From Brevundimonas sp. A19_0 (GTDB lineage: Bacteria; Pseudomonadota; Alphaproteobacteria; Caulobacterales; Caulobacteraceae): a stretch of DNA of 64,000 bases. Shown here piece by piece: positions 1-9,324 of the stretch; the first letter of the stretch is position 1; each line of letters opens with the position of its first letter. A model generated the notes under the pieces. It made no database searches, had not been told where the DNA came from, and saw nothing but the letters and a program-made list of their open reading frames with translations. Both the position numbers and the translations under genes were made by a program. The stretch is from positions 1-64,000 of the forward strand of contig NZ_JAGHQP010000008.1 of assembly GCF_017744255.1 (NCBI RefSeq), given 5' to 3'.

Positions 1-38
1 CCCGTGACCGCACCCGAGAAGTGTCCCTGGAACGCGAC

Positions 39-977
39 ATGTCCGATCCGACCCCGCCCGCCCTCCGGCCTTCTGCCGACGGCCTGACCCGGCCATCGCG
101 CCGCGGCTTGCTCGTGGGCGCCGGTCTGGCGGCTCTGGTTGCGGCCTGCGATCGCGGCAGGAAGGCCCCCGAGCCGACGCCGGAGACCCCGCCCGAGCCC
201 GAAGGCCCCCCGGAGGGCAGCCTGGCCTGGGCGATTGCGGGCAACTGGCGCGGCGAGGAACGGGCGCGCGACGAATGGCGCCATCCGTTCGAGACCCTGC
301 GCTTCTTTGATCTTCAGCCGAAGATGACCGTGGTCGAGTTCTGGCCCGGCAGCGGCTGGTACACCGAGATTCTGGCGCCCTATCTGGCCCGCAACGGCGG
401 GAAATATATAGCGGTGAACTTCCAGGCGGGGCTGGGGAACGATCCGGCCCAGGCCAAGATGGTCACAGCCTATGAGCAGCGCTACCAGGCCAATCCGCGC
501 CTGTACGGCGAGATCACCTATGCCGATTTCGGCCCGACCAGCGGCCCGGTGGCCGAGGCCAATTCGGCGGATCTGGTCCTGTTCATGAGCCGGCTGCACT
601 CGTGGATGGCGGCCGGTATCGCCGAGAAAGCGTTTGCCGACGCCTTTTCCGTGCTGAAGCCCGGCGGGATTCTGGGCATCGAACAGCACCGGCTGTCGCC
701 CGAGAAGGATCAGGATCCGATCGCGGCCAGCGGCTATGTGCAGGAGGCCTATGTCCGCCAGCTGGCGGCCGAGGCCGGCTTCATCTTCGTGGCCTCGTCG
801 GAAATCAACGCGAATGAAAGGGATGATCGCGATCATCCGTTCGGCGTCGACACCCTGGCGCCGGTCCGACTGACGGCCCCGCAGGGCGAACCCCCCAACC
901 CCGATTTCGACCGTACCGAATACGACGAGATCGGCGAGAGCGATCGCATGACGCTCAAATTCAGGAAACCCGAGTGA
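39..977 (+). CDS. Tat-exported lipoprotein, predicted SAM-dependent methyltransferase (COG4798-like)
   Basis: A 312-residue protein with a twin-arginine signal (RR at 21-22 followed by GLLVGAGLAAL) ending in a lipobox LVAAC with Cys37, so it is probably exported folded and lipid-anchored. The mature part has a class I methyltransferase-like core: VVEFWPGSGWYTEIL resembles SAM motif I, and a later LKPGGILGIEQH segment fits motif III. This matches the family of predicted periplasmic methyltransferases whose substrate is unknown. I chose the ATG at 39; a GTG at 21 in the same frame is an alternative. The stop overlaps the next gene's GTG by four bases (GTGA), suggesting translational coupling. 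Confidence 0.8.
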   Translation: MSDPTPPALRPSADGLTRPSRRGLLVGAGLAALVAACDRGRKAPEPTPETPPEPEGPPEGSLAWAIAGNWRGEERARDEWRHPFETLRFFDLQPKMTVVEFWPGSGWYTEILAPYLARNGGKYIAVNFQAGLGNDPAQAKMVTAYEQRYQANPRLYGEITYADFGPTSGPVAEANSADLVLFMSRLHSWMAAGIAEKAFADAFSVLKPGGILGIEQHRLSPEKDQDPIAASGYVQEAYVRQLAAEAGFIFVASSEINANERDDRDHPFGVDTLAPVRLTAPQGEPPNPDFDRTEYDEIGESDRMTLKFRKPE

Positions 978-2089
978 ATCGAGTCGCTGCCTACGCTGCC
1001 AATGCCCCGCTGATGGGCGTGCCCGGGGCCTCGGCCCCGCCGCATGGCGAGGGTGAGTGGTTCCGGGGTGCCGGCGGCCTGCGGCTGCGGGCCGCCTTCT
1101 GGACGCCGTCCAGTCTGGTCGCGGCCAAACCCCGCGGCACGGTCGTGCTCAGCCCGGGCCGCACCGAGCCGATCGAGAAGTATTTCGAGGTCATCGGCAA
1201 CATTCTGGCGCGCGGCTTTTGTGTGCTTGCCCACGACTGGCGGGGTCAGGGCCTGTCGGCGCGTCTGCTGCCCGACCGGCTGAAGGGGCATGCCCGCGCG
1301 GTCGAGGAGTTCCTCGACGACTATGCCCGCCTGCTCGACGCCTTTGAGGCGCGGGCGCCCAAGCCCTGGATCATGGTCGGCCATTCCATGGGCGGGGCCC
1401 TCAATCTGATGAGCCTGGAGCTGGGCGAGAGCCGGTTCTCGGGGGCGGTGCTGAGCGCCCCCATGCTCAAGATCAAGACCGGCAAGCGGTCGATGTGGTC
1501 GGTCAAGCTGGCGGTGCGCTGGAACCTGCGCCACGGCAAGGCCGGCGACTATGTGCTGGACGATCCGGACGATCCCTTCGAGCACACCTTCGAGAACGAC
1601 GCCCTGACCTCGGACGAGACCCGATACGAACTGTGGCGCCAGCAGCTGTACGCCTGCCCGCATCTGGCGGTCGGGGGACCGACCTGGGGCTGGCTGGGCT
1701 TCGCGCTGGATCTGGGCGAGCGGGCGCTCAAGCCCAAGGCCCTGAAGTCCGTGCGGATTCCGGTGGCCATCGTCCAGCCGGGCGAGGACGACCGGGTCTG
1801 GAAACAGACCAACCGCTGGGCCTCCAAGCGCCTCGGCCGGGGCCGCTATGTCGAGGTGCCGGGCGCGAAGCACGAAGTGCTGATGGAGACCGACCCCCTG
1901 CGTGCCGTCTTCCTCGAGGAGTTCGACGCCATGGCCGACTATGTGTCGCCGCTGCAGGACCTGTCGCCCGTCGCGCAGACCGGGACGGAGACCGCGCCGG
2001 TTGCCGCAAGCGCCCCGGCGGAAGACCCGCTGGCCGTGCCGGACGCCCCCGATCTGGCGCCGACCGGCACCGAGCCGCGCTCCAGCTAG
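974..2089 (+). CDS. Alpha/beta hydrolase, lysophospholipase/monoacylglycerol lipase type
   Basis: 371 residues of the serine aminopeptidase S33/Hydrolase_4 fold. The nucleophile elbow GHSMGG lies at 136-141 (Ser138); the likely acid is in QPGEDDR and the likely His in GAKHEVLME near the C-terminus. HDWRGQGLS matches the conserved strand-turn of PldB-type lysophospholipases. A roughly 50-residue Pro/Ala-rich tail follows the catalytic domain. The start is a GTG overlapping the upstream stop by four bases. The stop shares a CTAG palindrome with the convergent gene at 2086. The exact lipid substrate is not predictable. Confidence 0.85.
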   Translation: MNRVAAYAANAPLMGVPGASAPPHGEGEWFRGAGGLRLRAAFWTPSSLVAAKPRGTVVLSPGRTEPIEKYFEVIGNILARGFCVLAHDWRGQGLSARLLPDRLKGHARAVEEFLDDYARLLDAFEARAPKPWIMVGHSMGGALNLMSLELGESRFSGAVLSAPMLKIKTGKRSMWSVKLAVRWNLRHGKAGDYVLDDPDDPFEHTFENDALTSDETRYELWRQQLYACPHLAVGGPTWGWLGFALDLGERALKPKALKSVRIPVAIVQPGEDDRVWKQTNRWASKRLGRGRYVEVPGAKHEVLMETDPLRAVFLEEFDAMADYVSPLQDLSPVAQTGTETAPVAASAPAEDPLAVPDAPDLAPTGTEPRSS

Positions 2090-3225
2090 AGCGCCGCGTA
2101 GAGGGCGTTGATCAGGGCCGTGGCGCGGGGATCCCCGATCAGGTGGGGCGACTGACGCGTCATGACATAGGCCGCCGTCACGCCGGTCTCCGGATCGGCC
2201 AGCGCACACGACCCGCCCCAGCCGCAGTGGCCGACGGTGTCCGGGTTGGGCCCGAAGATGCCAAGCCCCTGATTGCGCGTGAAGCCCGCCGCCCAGGACA
2301 TGTCGAACGGCAGCACACGATCCGGTCCGGAGATGCGTTCACGCGTCATGGCCGCGCGGGTCGCCCCGGACAGCGCCTTGCCCGCCACCCCTTCGGGCAG
2401 GGCCAGCGCCAGCATCCGCGCCAGCGCCCCGGCGGTCGCATGGATGTTGGCCGAGGGGATTTCCATGCGGCGCCAGTCGGCCGAGCCCCGCCCGGCCGGG
2501 GCCGAGCCGCGATCCAGAAAGGCCGCCGTCTTGATGGCGTCGATCGGCCCGAGGTCCGGGGCCGAGGTGGGCTTCTTCATCTGGGCCACGCGGCCGTGCT
2601 CGGCATCCGGCAGGCCCAGCCACAGGTCGAGGCCGGCCGGACCGGCAAAGTCCTCCTTGAGCGCCTGGCCCATGCTGCGGCCGTCAGCGCGGCGGAAGAC
2701 CTCGCCGGCCAGATAGCCGATGGTGATGGGGTGATAGCCCGAGGCCGTACCCGGTTCCCACAGGGGCGCCTGCTGGCACAGGGCCTCCAGCACCTTTTCC
2801 GGTTCGAACCAGACGGTCGGGTCGATGGCGGGCGAGAAGCCGGACAGGCCTGCCTGATGGCTCATCAGCTGGCCGAGGGTGATGGCGGACTTGCCGGCCT
2901 GACCGAAGTCGGGCCAGACCTCGGCCACCGGCGCCTCGTAGTCCAGCAGGCCGCGCTCGACGGCCCAGCCGATCATCAGCGCCATGACGGCCTTGCCGGT
3001 CGAGAACACGGGGACGAGGGTGTCGTCGGCAAAGGGGCGGGTGCGCGCCGTATCGGCATGGCCGGCCCAGAGGTCCAGAAGGACCTCTCCCCCCTGACAG
3101 ACGGTGAAGCGGGCGCCGATTTCGTCGAGGCCCTCGGGTCCGTCGGTAAAGTTGCGCCGGAAGGCGGCCTTCACCCCGTCAAAGCGGGCGGGGCAGGTGC
3201 CGTGGATGTCAGGAGCGTCGGTCAT
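2086..3225 (-). CDS. Beta-lactamase-fold serine hydrolase/esterase (CubicO/EstB-like)
   Basis: 379 residues. The class C-like nucleophile motif SxxK is seen as S75-T-G-K78, and the later GYHPITIGYLAGEV segment is typical of family VIII esterases and CubicO proteins rather than true resistance beta-lactamases. No signal peptide is visible, so it is probably cytoplasmic and acts on esters or amides of unknown identity. Its ATG overlaps the stop of the upstream flavoprotein gene by four bases (ATGA), so the two are likely co-translated. It converges on the upstream lipase with a shared CTAG stop. Confidence 0.85.
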   Translation of the reverse strand: MTDAPDIHGTCPARFDGVKAAFRRNFTDGPEGLDEIGARFTVCQGGEVLLDLWAGHADTARTRPFADDTLVPVFSTGKAVMALMIGWAVERGLLDYEAPVAEVWPDFGQAGKSAITLGQLMSHQAGLSGFSPAIDPTVWFEPEKVLEALCQQAPLWEPGTASGYHPITIGYLAGEVFRRADGRSMGQALKEDFAGPAGLDLWLGLPDAEHGRVAQMKKPTSAPDLGPIDAIKTAAFLDRGSAPAGRGSADWRRMEIPSANIHATAGALARMLALALPEGVAGKALSGATRAAMTRERISGPDRVLPFDMSWAAGFTRNQGLGIFGPNPDTVGHCGWGGSCALADPETGVTAAYVMTRQSPHLIGDPRATALINALYAAL

Positions 3226-4481
3226 GGTGCCTCCCTAGCGGGCACAGCTCCGGCGATCCAGCCCAGGACGCCGTCCGCGGCGACCACACCCGAGGCCATG
3301 ACGGCCTGCAGCAGATAGCCGCCGGTCGGGGCCTCCCAATCCAGCAGCTCGCCCGCCACGAACAGGCCCGGGTGGCCCTCGACCATCAGCGCCGGTGTCA
3401 GGGCCGCAGGATCGATCCCGCCCGCGCTGGAAATCGCCCGCTCCAGCCCCTGCAGCCGGGTGACGGTCAGGGGGATGGCTTTCAGCCGTGCCGCGAGGGC
3501 GAGGTCATCGGCGTCGGGTGGCAGGGGCGGCGCCTCGCGCAGCAGACCCGCCTCGACCGGCCTGAGCCTTGCGGCCCGGCGCAGGCGATTGGCCCGCGAC
3601 TGGCTGGACGGCACCCGCGCCAGACGGGCCGCGAGGCTCTCGACCGTCTCGGACGGGCGAAGGTCGATGTGGAGCGTGGCGCGACCGTCCCGGTCCAGCG
3701 CCCGGCGAAGATCGGGGCCGAGGGCATAGACGGCGCCACCTTCAAGCCCCTCTCGCGTCACCATGGCCTCGCCGCGGACCGTGCGATCCCCGACCGTCAG
3801 GGCCACGGCCTTGAGGGGCTGACCGGCATGGCGGGCGGAAAAATCCGGGGACCATTCCAGCACCGTGCCGACATTGGCGGGACGGAACGGGCGGGCGGCG
3901 ATCCCCTGTCCGGCCAGCAGGTCCAGGGCCTGTCCGTCAGAGCCCAGCCGGGGCCAGCTGGCGCCGCCGGTGGCGACGATAATGGCGCGGGCGGGCACGG
4001 GTCGACGTCCGATCTCGCCCTCGAACACCGGCTGGCCGGCCTCGAAGCCGGTCCAACGCGAGCCGGTGTGAAGCGACACGCCCTGATCCCGAAGACGCTG
4101 CAACCAGGCCCTGAGCAGGGGCGACGCCTTCATGGCCCGGGGGAAGACGCGACCGCTGGAGCCGACGAAGGTCCCGGCGCCCAGACCGTCGGCCCAGTCG
4201 CGCAAGGCCTGCGTATCGAAACGGCCCAGCCAGTCCCTCACCTGGGAGGCCCGGTCGCCGTACCGGGCGGGGAACCGGTCCAGCGGCTCGCTGTGGGTCA
4301 GATTGAGGCCGCCACGTCCCGCCATCAGGAATTTGCGCGCCGGCGAGGGCATGCGCTCATGGACCGCGACCGCCAGACCCGCCGCCGACAGGCGCTCGGC
4401 CGCCATCAGGCCGGCCGGACCCGCGCCGATGACGACGACGAGGCCCGCGGGGTCAGGCTGGAAAGGCGGCGGTGCGGTCAT
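3222..4481 (-). CDS. BaiN/HI0933-type FAD-dependent oxidoreductase (TIGR03862-like)
   Basis: 419 residues from the chosen ATG at 4481. Upstream codons stay open to about 4820 but read through repeat DNA, so the longer version is rejected. The FAD-binding GAGPAG is at about 19-24, followed by GRGGLNLTHSE, and the C-terminal block GELLDWEAPTGGYLLQ is characteristic of the HI0933/BaiN flavoproteins. Family members are NAD(P)/FAD-dependent oxidoreductases; the physiological substrate is generally unknown. It is the first gene of a two-gene unit with the beta-lactamase-like hydrolase. Confidence 0.87.
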   Translation of the reverse strand: MTAPPPFQPDPAGLVVVIGAGPAGLMAAERLSAAGLAVAVHERMPSPARKFLMAGRGGLNLTHSEPLDRFPARYGDRASQVRDWLGRFDTQALRDWADGLGAGTFVGSSGRVFPRAMKASPLLRAWLQRLRDQGVSLHTGSRWTGFEAGQPVFEGEIGRRPVPARAIIVATGGASWPRLGSDGQALDLLAGQGIAARPFRPANVGTVLEWSPDFSARHAGQPLKAVALTVGDRTVRGEAMVTREGLEGGAVYALGPDLRRALDRDGRATLHIDLRPSETVESLAARLARVPSSQSRANRLRRAARLRPVEAGLLREAPPLPPDADDLALAARLKAIPLTVTRLQGLERAISSAGGIDPAALTPALMVEGHPGLFVAGELLDWEAPTGGYLLQAVMASGVVAADGVLGWIAGAVPAREAP

Positions 4482-4566
4482 GAAGGGGTGTCTAGAGCAA
4501 CCGTCCGGGTCGGGCGAGAATACACCGTCTGAATCGTCTGAATGGTCTGAAATCGACTTGTTCATC

Positions 4567-4730
4567 ACCTCCCCGCTTGCGGGGAGGTGGCGCGGCGCGC
4601 CAGCGCCGTGACGGAGGGGGCGGAGGTGCGGGTGAGGATTGTGCGCGCTCCTGTGTTCTGACGGCGGCGCTGCCCCCTCCACCCTGCTTCGCCAAGGCTT
4701 CGCAGGGTCCCCCTCCCCCGGTGGGGGAGG
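4567..4730. repeat. REPIN-like inverted repeat doublet 1
   Basis: Two divergent copies of a short palindromic element. The left copy opens with ACCTCCCC (4567-4574) pairing with GGGGAGGT (4581-4588), continues with a GC-rich second hairpin and ends in a GACGGAGGGGG tail. The right copy, in the opposite orientation, has CCTCCCCC (4712-4719) pairing with GGGGGAGG (4723-4730) and an inner hairpin ACCCTGC (4681-4687)/GCAGGGT (4702-4708). Both share the order head hairpin, second hairpin, G-rich tail. It lies upstream of the flavoprotein gene and encodes nothing convincing. Confidence 0.75.
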
Positions 4731-5252
4731 AATAGTCGCGGATGTGCGGAAGCGCCCGTCCGTGTTGGCGGCGGGTTGGAGGGCAGGCGGAGCGCCGGGC
4801 CTTCGCCCGGATGAGAACAAGAAATACCGTTTCGACGAAGTCTGACGCTCCGCGCGGTGGTTTTCCGGAAGCTTGCGTCGGGTGGCGGTGTTATCGCCTT
4901 ACCGCAGCGCCTCCGGCGGGCGGGCTGGACCTGCGTTCAGTCCCGGAACGGCCGAGTATCCCCCTCGACCCTTGCCCTCATCACGCACCCGGAGGCGGTG
5001 ATCGAGGGTGTTTGAAATGGCCTACCGCTCGCGACGCGGTGGCTCGCTGCTTGAGGCCCCTCCAACCCCGCTCCATCGCTCCCGCCGCTCACAAGGTCGC
5101 AGGCCTTACGAGCCCTCCGTGCGACAGGACCCGGGGAGGTTCGCACAGGCCCGGGGTGGGGCGAGGAAGTCGGGACGGGAAACGGTGGGAGTTTTGAAAA
5201 AACGGGAAAATTTCCGCACGGCCATGATGGCCGAGGCGTTTGACCCAGCGGT
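4731..5252. other. Gene-free stretch with potential for strong RNA structure
   Basis: I see no credible protein here. The centre holds several perfect inverted arms: GCGGT/ACCGC (4885-4889/4901-4905), GGAC/GTCC (4927-4930/4940-4943), CCTCATCAC with GTGAT and GAGG (4976-4984/4998-5007, one bulge), GGCTCG/CGAGCC (5041-5046/5109-5114) with inner AGGCC/GGCCT, and GTGCGA/TCGCAC (5119-5124/5141-5146). This could be an unrecognised structured RNA or decayed repeat DNA. The strand is undetermined. I could not match it to RNase P RNA, tmRNA, SRP RNA or 6S RNA. Confidence 0.4.
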
Positions 5253-5419
5253 CCTTCTCCCCTTGCGGGAGAAGGTGGCAGGCGAAGCCTGACGGATGAG
5301 GGGTCTCTCAGTCGGGTGACGAGCGGTCGGCTTCAGTCGGCTCGATGGCCTTCCGATCTCGGCGCGACCCCTCATCCGCCCCCTTCTCAGGGGGCACCTT
5401 CTCCCACAAGGGGAGAAGG
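5253..5419. repeat. REPIN-like inverted repeat doublet 2
   Basis: Two copies of about 53 bp in inverted orientation with about 60 bp between them. The left copy begins CCTTCTCCC (5253-5261)/GGGAGAAGG (5267-5275), then a GCAGGCGAAGCCTG hairpin, then a GACGGATGAGGGGTC tail. The right copy is the reverse: GACCCCTCATCCG, a second hairpin built on GCCCCCT/AGGGGGC, then CCTTCTCCC (5397-5405)/GGGAGAAGG (5411-5419). Same architecture as doublet 1 about 700 bp away. Confidence 0.8.
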
Positions 5420-5437
5420 AGGGAGTATACCGGCGGC

Positions 5438-5968
5438 TCAGTCGTCGGAGGACGGCTCGTCCGCCTCGTCTTCCATGGAATCCATGGCCTGACCGAGGGC
5501 GTAGTCGGCCATCAGGCCATAGGTGGCCTGATGTTCGGGGTCGTCGCTGGCCCAGGCGCCATTGGTCATCATGCCGTTGCCGACGGCGACCGCCTCGGCA
5601 ATGCCCATGCCGCCGGCCAGATCGGCCTCGGCCAGCGCTTCGGCGACCACCGCCTCGACGTCGACCTCGGCGAGGGCGTCGGCCACGATGTCGGGGATGG
5701 CGACCGCGACCGACTGGGTGAAGGCCATCACGTCCGGCTGGTACTCGGCCCACAGCCCCATGATGGCCGCCTCCTTCTGGCGGTCGGTCAGGGTGTCGTC
5801 CTCTTCGATGGCCTCGGCCCGCTCGGCGAATTCGTCCATGCGGACCTCGAACGCTTCGGCGGCCGCATCGAGGGCGGCCTCGGCGGCGTCGGGATCAGAA
5901 GACTGGGCAAAGGCGGCCGAGACCGGCAGCAGGGCCAGGGCGGCGGCGAGGGACAGGGCGCGGATCAT
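5438..5968 (-). CDS. Exported acidic alpha-helical protein of unknown function (paralogue A)
   Basis: 176 residues with a clear Sec signal peptide (MIRALSLAAALALLPVSAAFA, cleavage near residue 21). The mature part is Ala/Glu/Asp-rich and predicted helical, with no cysteines or known domain that I recognise. The segment around AAAEAFEV, about 30 residues after the N-terminus, continues in the same register as the next upstream gene (6002-6448), including a conserved D-x-L...QP core, so the two look like tandem paralogues. Function unknown; periplasmic location inferred. Confidence 0.75.
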   Translation of the reverse strand: MIRALSLAAALALLPVSAAFAQSSDPDAAEAALDAAAEAFEVRMDEFAERAEAIEEDDTLTDRQKEAAIMGLWAEYQPDVMAFTQSVAVAIPDIVADALAEVDVEAVVAEALAEADLAGGMGIAEAVAVGNGMMTNGAWASDDPEHQATYGLMADYALGQAMDSMEDEADEPSSDD

Positions 5969-6001
5969 GGTCGATCTCCCGGAAGGAACGGAGGGAGGGG
6001 G

Positions 6002-6448
6002 TTATTCCCCCTCGCCTCCCATTTCGGCGGCGATTTCGCCGGACAGCAGCCCCTGGACCAGCATGTCGGAGAACATGCCCTCGATCATGGCGGCGGCCAT
6101 TTCAGCGTCTTCGGCCGTGCCGCCCTCGTCCAGGGTCTGCTGGCGAACAAAGCCGCTCAGCAGGGTGACGAACTTGTCGATCTCGGGTTGTTTGCGGTCG
6201 ATGGCCGCCTGCATGCGGGCCTGACGGTCCTCTTCGCTGAGGCTGCTGTCGGCACGGATCGTCTCGACCTCGGCGACCAGGGCTTCGAGCGTGACTTCAA
6301 AGGCCTCTGCCGCGGCCTCGACATCGGCCTCGGTGATCGGGTCCTGGGCGACGACGGCAGCGGCGACCGGCGCGGCCGAGGCCGGCAGGGCGAAAGCAGA
6401 AAGCCCGAGGGCGGAGACGGCAACGGCGGACAGGATCAGGCGACGCAT
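6002..6448 (-). CDS. Exported acidic alpha-helical protein of unknown function (paralogue B)
   Basis: 148 residues from the ATG at 6448. A further 17 codons upstream are open but would put residues before a good signal peptide (MRRLILSAVAVSALGLSAFALPASA). The mature chain is acidic and helical, and carries AAAEAFEV followed by a Leu-Ser-x-Glu-Asp-Arg stretch and KQPEIDKF, which aligns with the neighbouring gene at 5438. The two genes are in the same direction, 33 bases apart, and probably form an operon. No known domain recognised. Confidence 0.75.
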   Translation of the reverse strand: MRRLILSAVAVSALGLSAFALPASAAPVAAAVVAQDPITEADVEAAAEAFEVTLEALVAEVETIRADSSLSEEDRQARMQAAIDRKQPEIDKFVTLLSGFVRQQTLDEGGTAEDAEMAAAMIEGMFSDMLVQGLLSGEIAAEMGGEGE

Positions 6449-6581
6449 GGGGAGAGCCTCTGGGCTTGAAAGAAGGTTGCCCAAACCTCTGCCCAACACC
6501 GCGCTCCTTCAAGTGAAATCGCGGTAAGGCTGCGCCCCGCCCCGACTCAAACCCGATTCAGACCGGAATCCAGGCCGGAAT

Positions 6582-7817
<1,236 letters not shown>

Positions 7818-7931
7818 GGGGCTATCTCGAAACAGGGGTCAGGCGGCGGGGGAGGGGCCGCGTGGAAAAACGCTGGCCGCGCTTAAAGAACCAGATGACC
7901 GTCAGTGCAAGCCCTGCCGGAATGCCGGCGG

Positions 7932-8882
7932 TCAGCCCCAGGGGCCGCGGGCCGGTGCGCGGGTCGGCGTGGCAGGCACGGTCGTGCCGGAAGCCGGGGC
8001 CGCGAAGACCTCGGCCCGGCGCGGCCTCGCCCCCATGGAGCTCGCCAGCGCCATCAGGGCCTTGACCCGGTTGCCGGTGGCCGGGTGGGTCGAGAACAGG
8101 CTGTCGGCGCCCTTGCCCGCCAGCGGGTTGATGATGAACAGCTGACCCGAGGCCGGATTGCGCTCGGCCACCGGATTGTGGATGCGCCGGGCGTGGGCCT
8201 CGATCTTCTGCAGGGCCGAGGCCAGGGCGTGGGGATCGCCGGCGATGTCGGCGCCCACGCGGTCGGCCTCATATTCGCGGGCACGGCTGATCGCCATCTG
8301 CACCAGACCGGCGGCCAGCGGCGCCAGCAGCATCAGGGCCAGGGTGCCGATCAACCCGCCGGGGCGCTCGCGGTCACCGCCGAAGAACAGGGCGAAATTG
8401 GCCAGCGCCGAGATCGCCCCGGCCACGGTGGCGGTGACCGTCATGGTCAGGGTGTCGCGGTTCTTCACATGGGCCAGTTCGTGCGCCATCACGCCGCGCA
8501 CCTCGTCGCGCGTCAGCAGGTCGAGCAGGCCCGAGGTGGCACAGACGGCGGCATTCTCCGGATTGCGGCCGGTGGCAAAGGCATTGGGCTGGTCGTTCGG
8601 AATGATGGCCACCACCGGCCGGGGCAGGCCGGCGGCCTCGGCCATGGCCAGAACATCCGCCACATAGGCGCGCACCACCGCATTGGGATGATGCTCGTCG
8701 ACCGGCTGGGCCCGGTACATGCGCATGACGATCTTGTCGGCGTTCCAGTAGCTGAACAGGTTGAGCGCCGCCGCGAGGACCAGGGCGATGACCATGCCGG
8801 TCACGCCGCCGATCAGATAGCCGATGCCGACGAACAGGGCGGCGAGGGCCGCCAGCAGGATGAAGGTCTTGGCGTGGTTCAT
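7932..8882 (-). CDS. htpX: M48 membrane metalloprotease HtpX
   Basis: 316 residues from the ATG at 8882; an extra 58 upstream codons are open but unlike the family. Two N-terminal membrane segments (about 7-45) precede the zinc site HELAH (H134, E135, H138), with the third ligand expected in REYEADRVG. Two further hydrophobic segments flank the active-site region. HtpX degrades damaged inner-membrane proteins. The Pro/Arg/Ala-rich C-terminus ending GPWG is family-like. Codons downstream of the stop are discussed under rejected items. Confidence 0.93.
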   Translation of the reverse strand: MNHAKTFILLAALAALFVGIGYLIGGVTGMVIALVLAAALNLFSYWNADKIVMRMYRAQPVDEHHPNAVVRAYVADVLAMAEAAGLPRPVVAIIPNDQPNAFATGRNPENAAVCATSGLLDLLTRDEVRGVMAHELAHVKNRDTLTMTVTATVAGAISALANFALFFGGDRERPGGLIGTLALMLLAPLAAGLVQMAISRAREYEADRVGADIAGDPHALASALQKIEAHARRIHNPVAERNPASGQLFIINPLAGKGADSLFSTHPATGNRVKALMALASSMGARPRRAEVFAAPASGTTVPATPTRAPARGPWG

Positions 8883-8989
8883 CACCGGAGGAAGACTCTG
8901 ACAGTTGCCGGACGAGGAGGCGGGCTGGTCGGGTCGCGACCGTCTTCCTATGTGTCTCCGGGCCCGAGATGCCTCAAGAGGACACGCCT

Positions 8990-9223
8990 GTGACCGAATC
9001 GCCCACCCCGCCGGCCGAAGCCCCGCAGCACAACGCCGACGTGCCGGGTGCGACACCGGACCGCCCCCTGAGCGAGGTCGAACGGCGCGCCCTCAAGGAA
9101 GCCGCCGCCCGCCGCGCGGCCAGCGAGGCCGCCGAGGCCACGGAGGAGATCGGCGGACCGCGCGGGCCCGAGCCGACCCGCTATGGTGACTGGGAGCGCA
9201 AGGGTCTGGCCGTCGACTTCTGA
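8990..9223 (+). CDS. DUF1674 protein, SDHAF4-like succinate dehydrogenase assembly factor
   Basis: 77 residues if started at the GTG at 8990, which has AAGAGGA seven bases upstream; an ATG at 8969 would add seven residues. The C-terminal block [20 protein letters not shown] is the hallmark of DUF1674. Eukaryotic members (Sdh8/SDHAF4) bind flavinated SdhA before complex assembly; the bacterial role is presumed similar. The N-terminal half is Pro/Ala/Glu-rich and probably disordered. Divergent from htpX. Confidence 0.85.
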   Translation: MTESPTPPAEAPQHNADVPGATPDRPLSEVERRALKEAAARRAASEAAEATEEIGGPRGPEPTRYGDWERKGLAVDF

Positions 9224-9324
9224 GGGAATCCGTCGCCTCGCGGGGGAATACCGAACGATCCGGCCCATATGGCGTTAACCTTTTCAGCGAAACCCGCCGC
9301 TCCGGCGATCTCGAGGACAAGGCG

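Noticed and set aside
2086-3225. Antibiotic resistance beta-lactamase
   Set aside because: No signal peptide, and the motif pattern (STGK with GYHPITIGYLAGEV) fits esterase/CubicO-type hydrolases.
4826-4845. A CCGTTTCGACG string resembling the 5' end of tmRNA near the structured block
   Set aside because: No T-arm/CCA acceptor segment precedes it as expected for the permuted alphaproteobacterial tmRNA, and no tag sequence encoding Ala-Asn-Asp-Asn is found on either strand.
4885-5180. Possible RNase P RNA (partial words such as GCTGCTTGAGG and GAGGAAGTC)
   Set aside because: The universal helix P4 strands (GAGGAAAGTCC and ACAGAA...CGGC) are not present in the right order on either strand.
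7838-7931. Minus-strand frame after htpX reading GLALTVIWFFKRG, like a membrane segment
   Set aside because: No ATG, GTG or TTG in frame before it, so it cannot be called as a gene; it could be chance or a decayed remnant.
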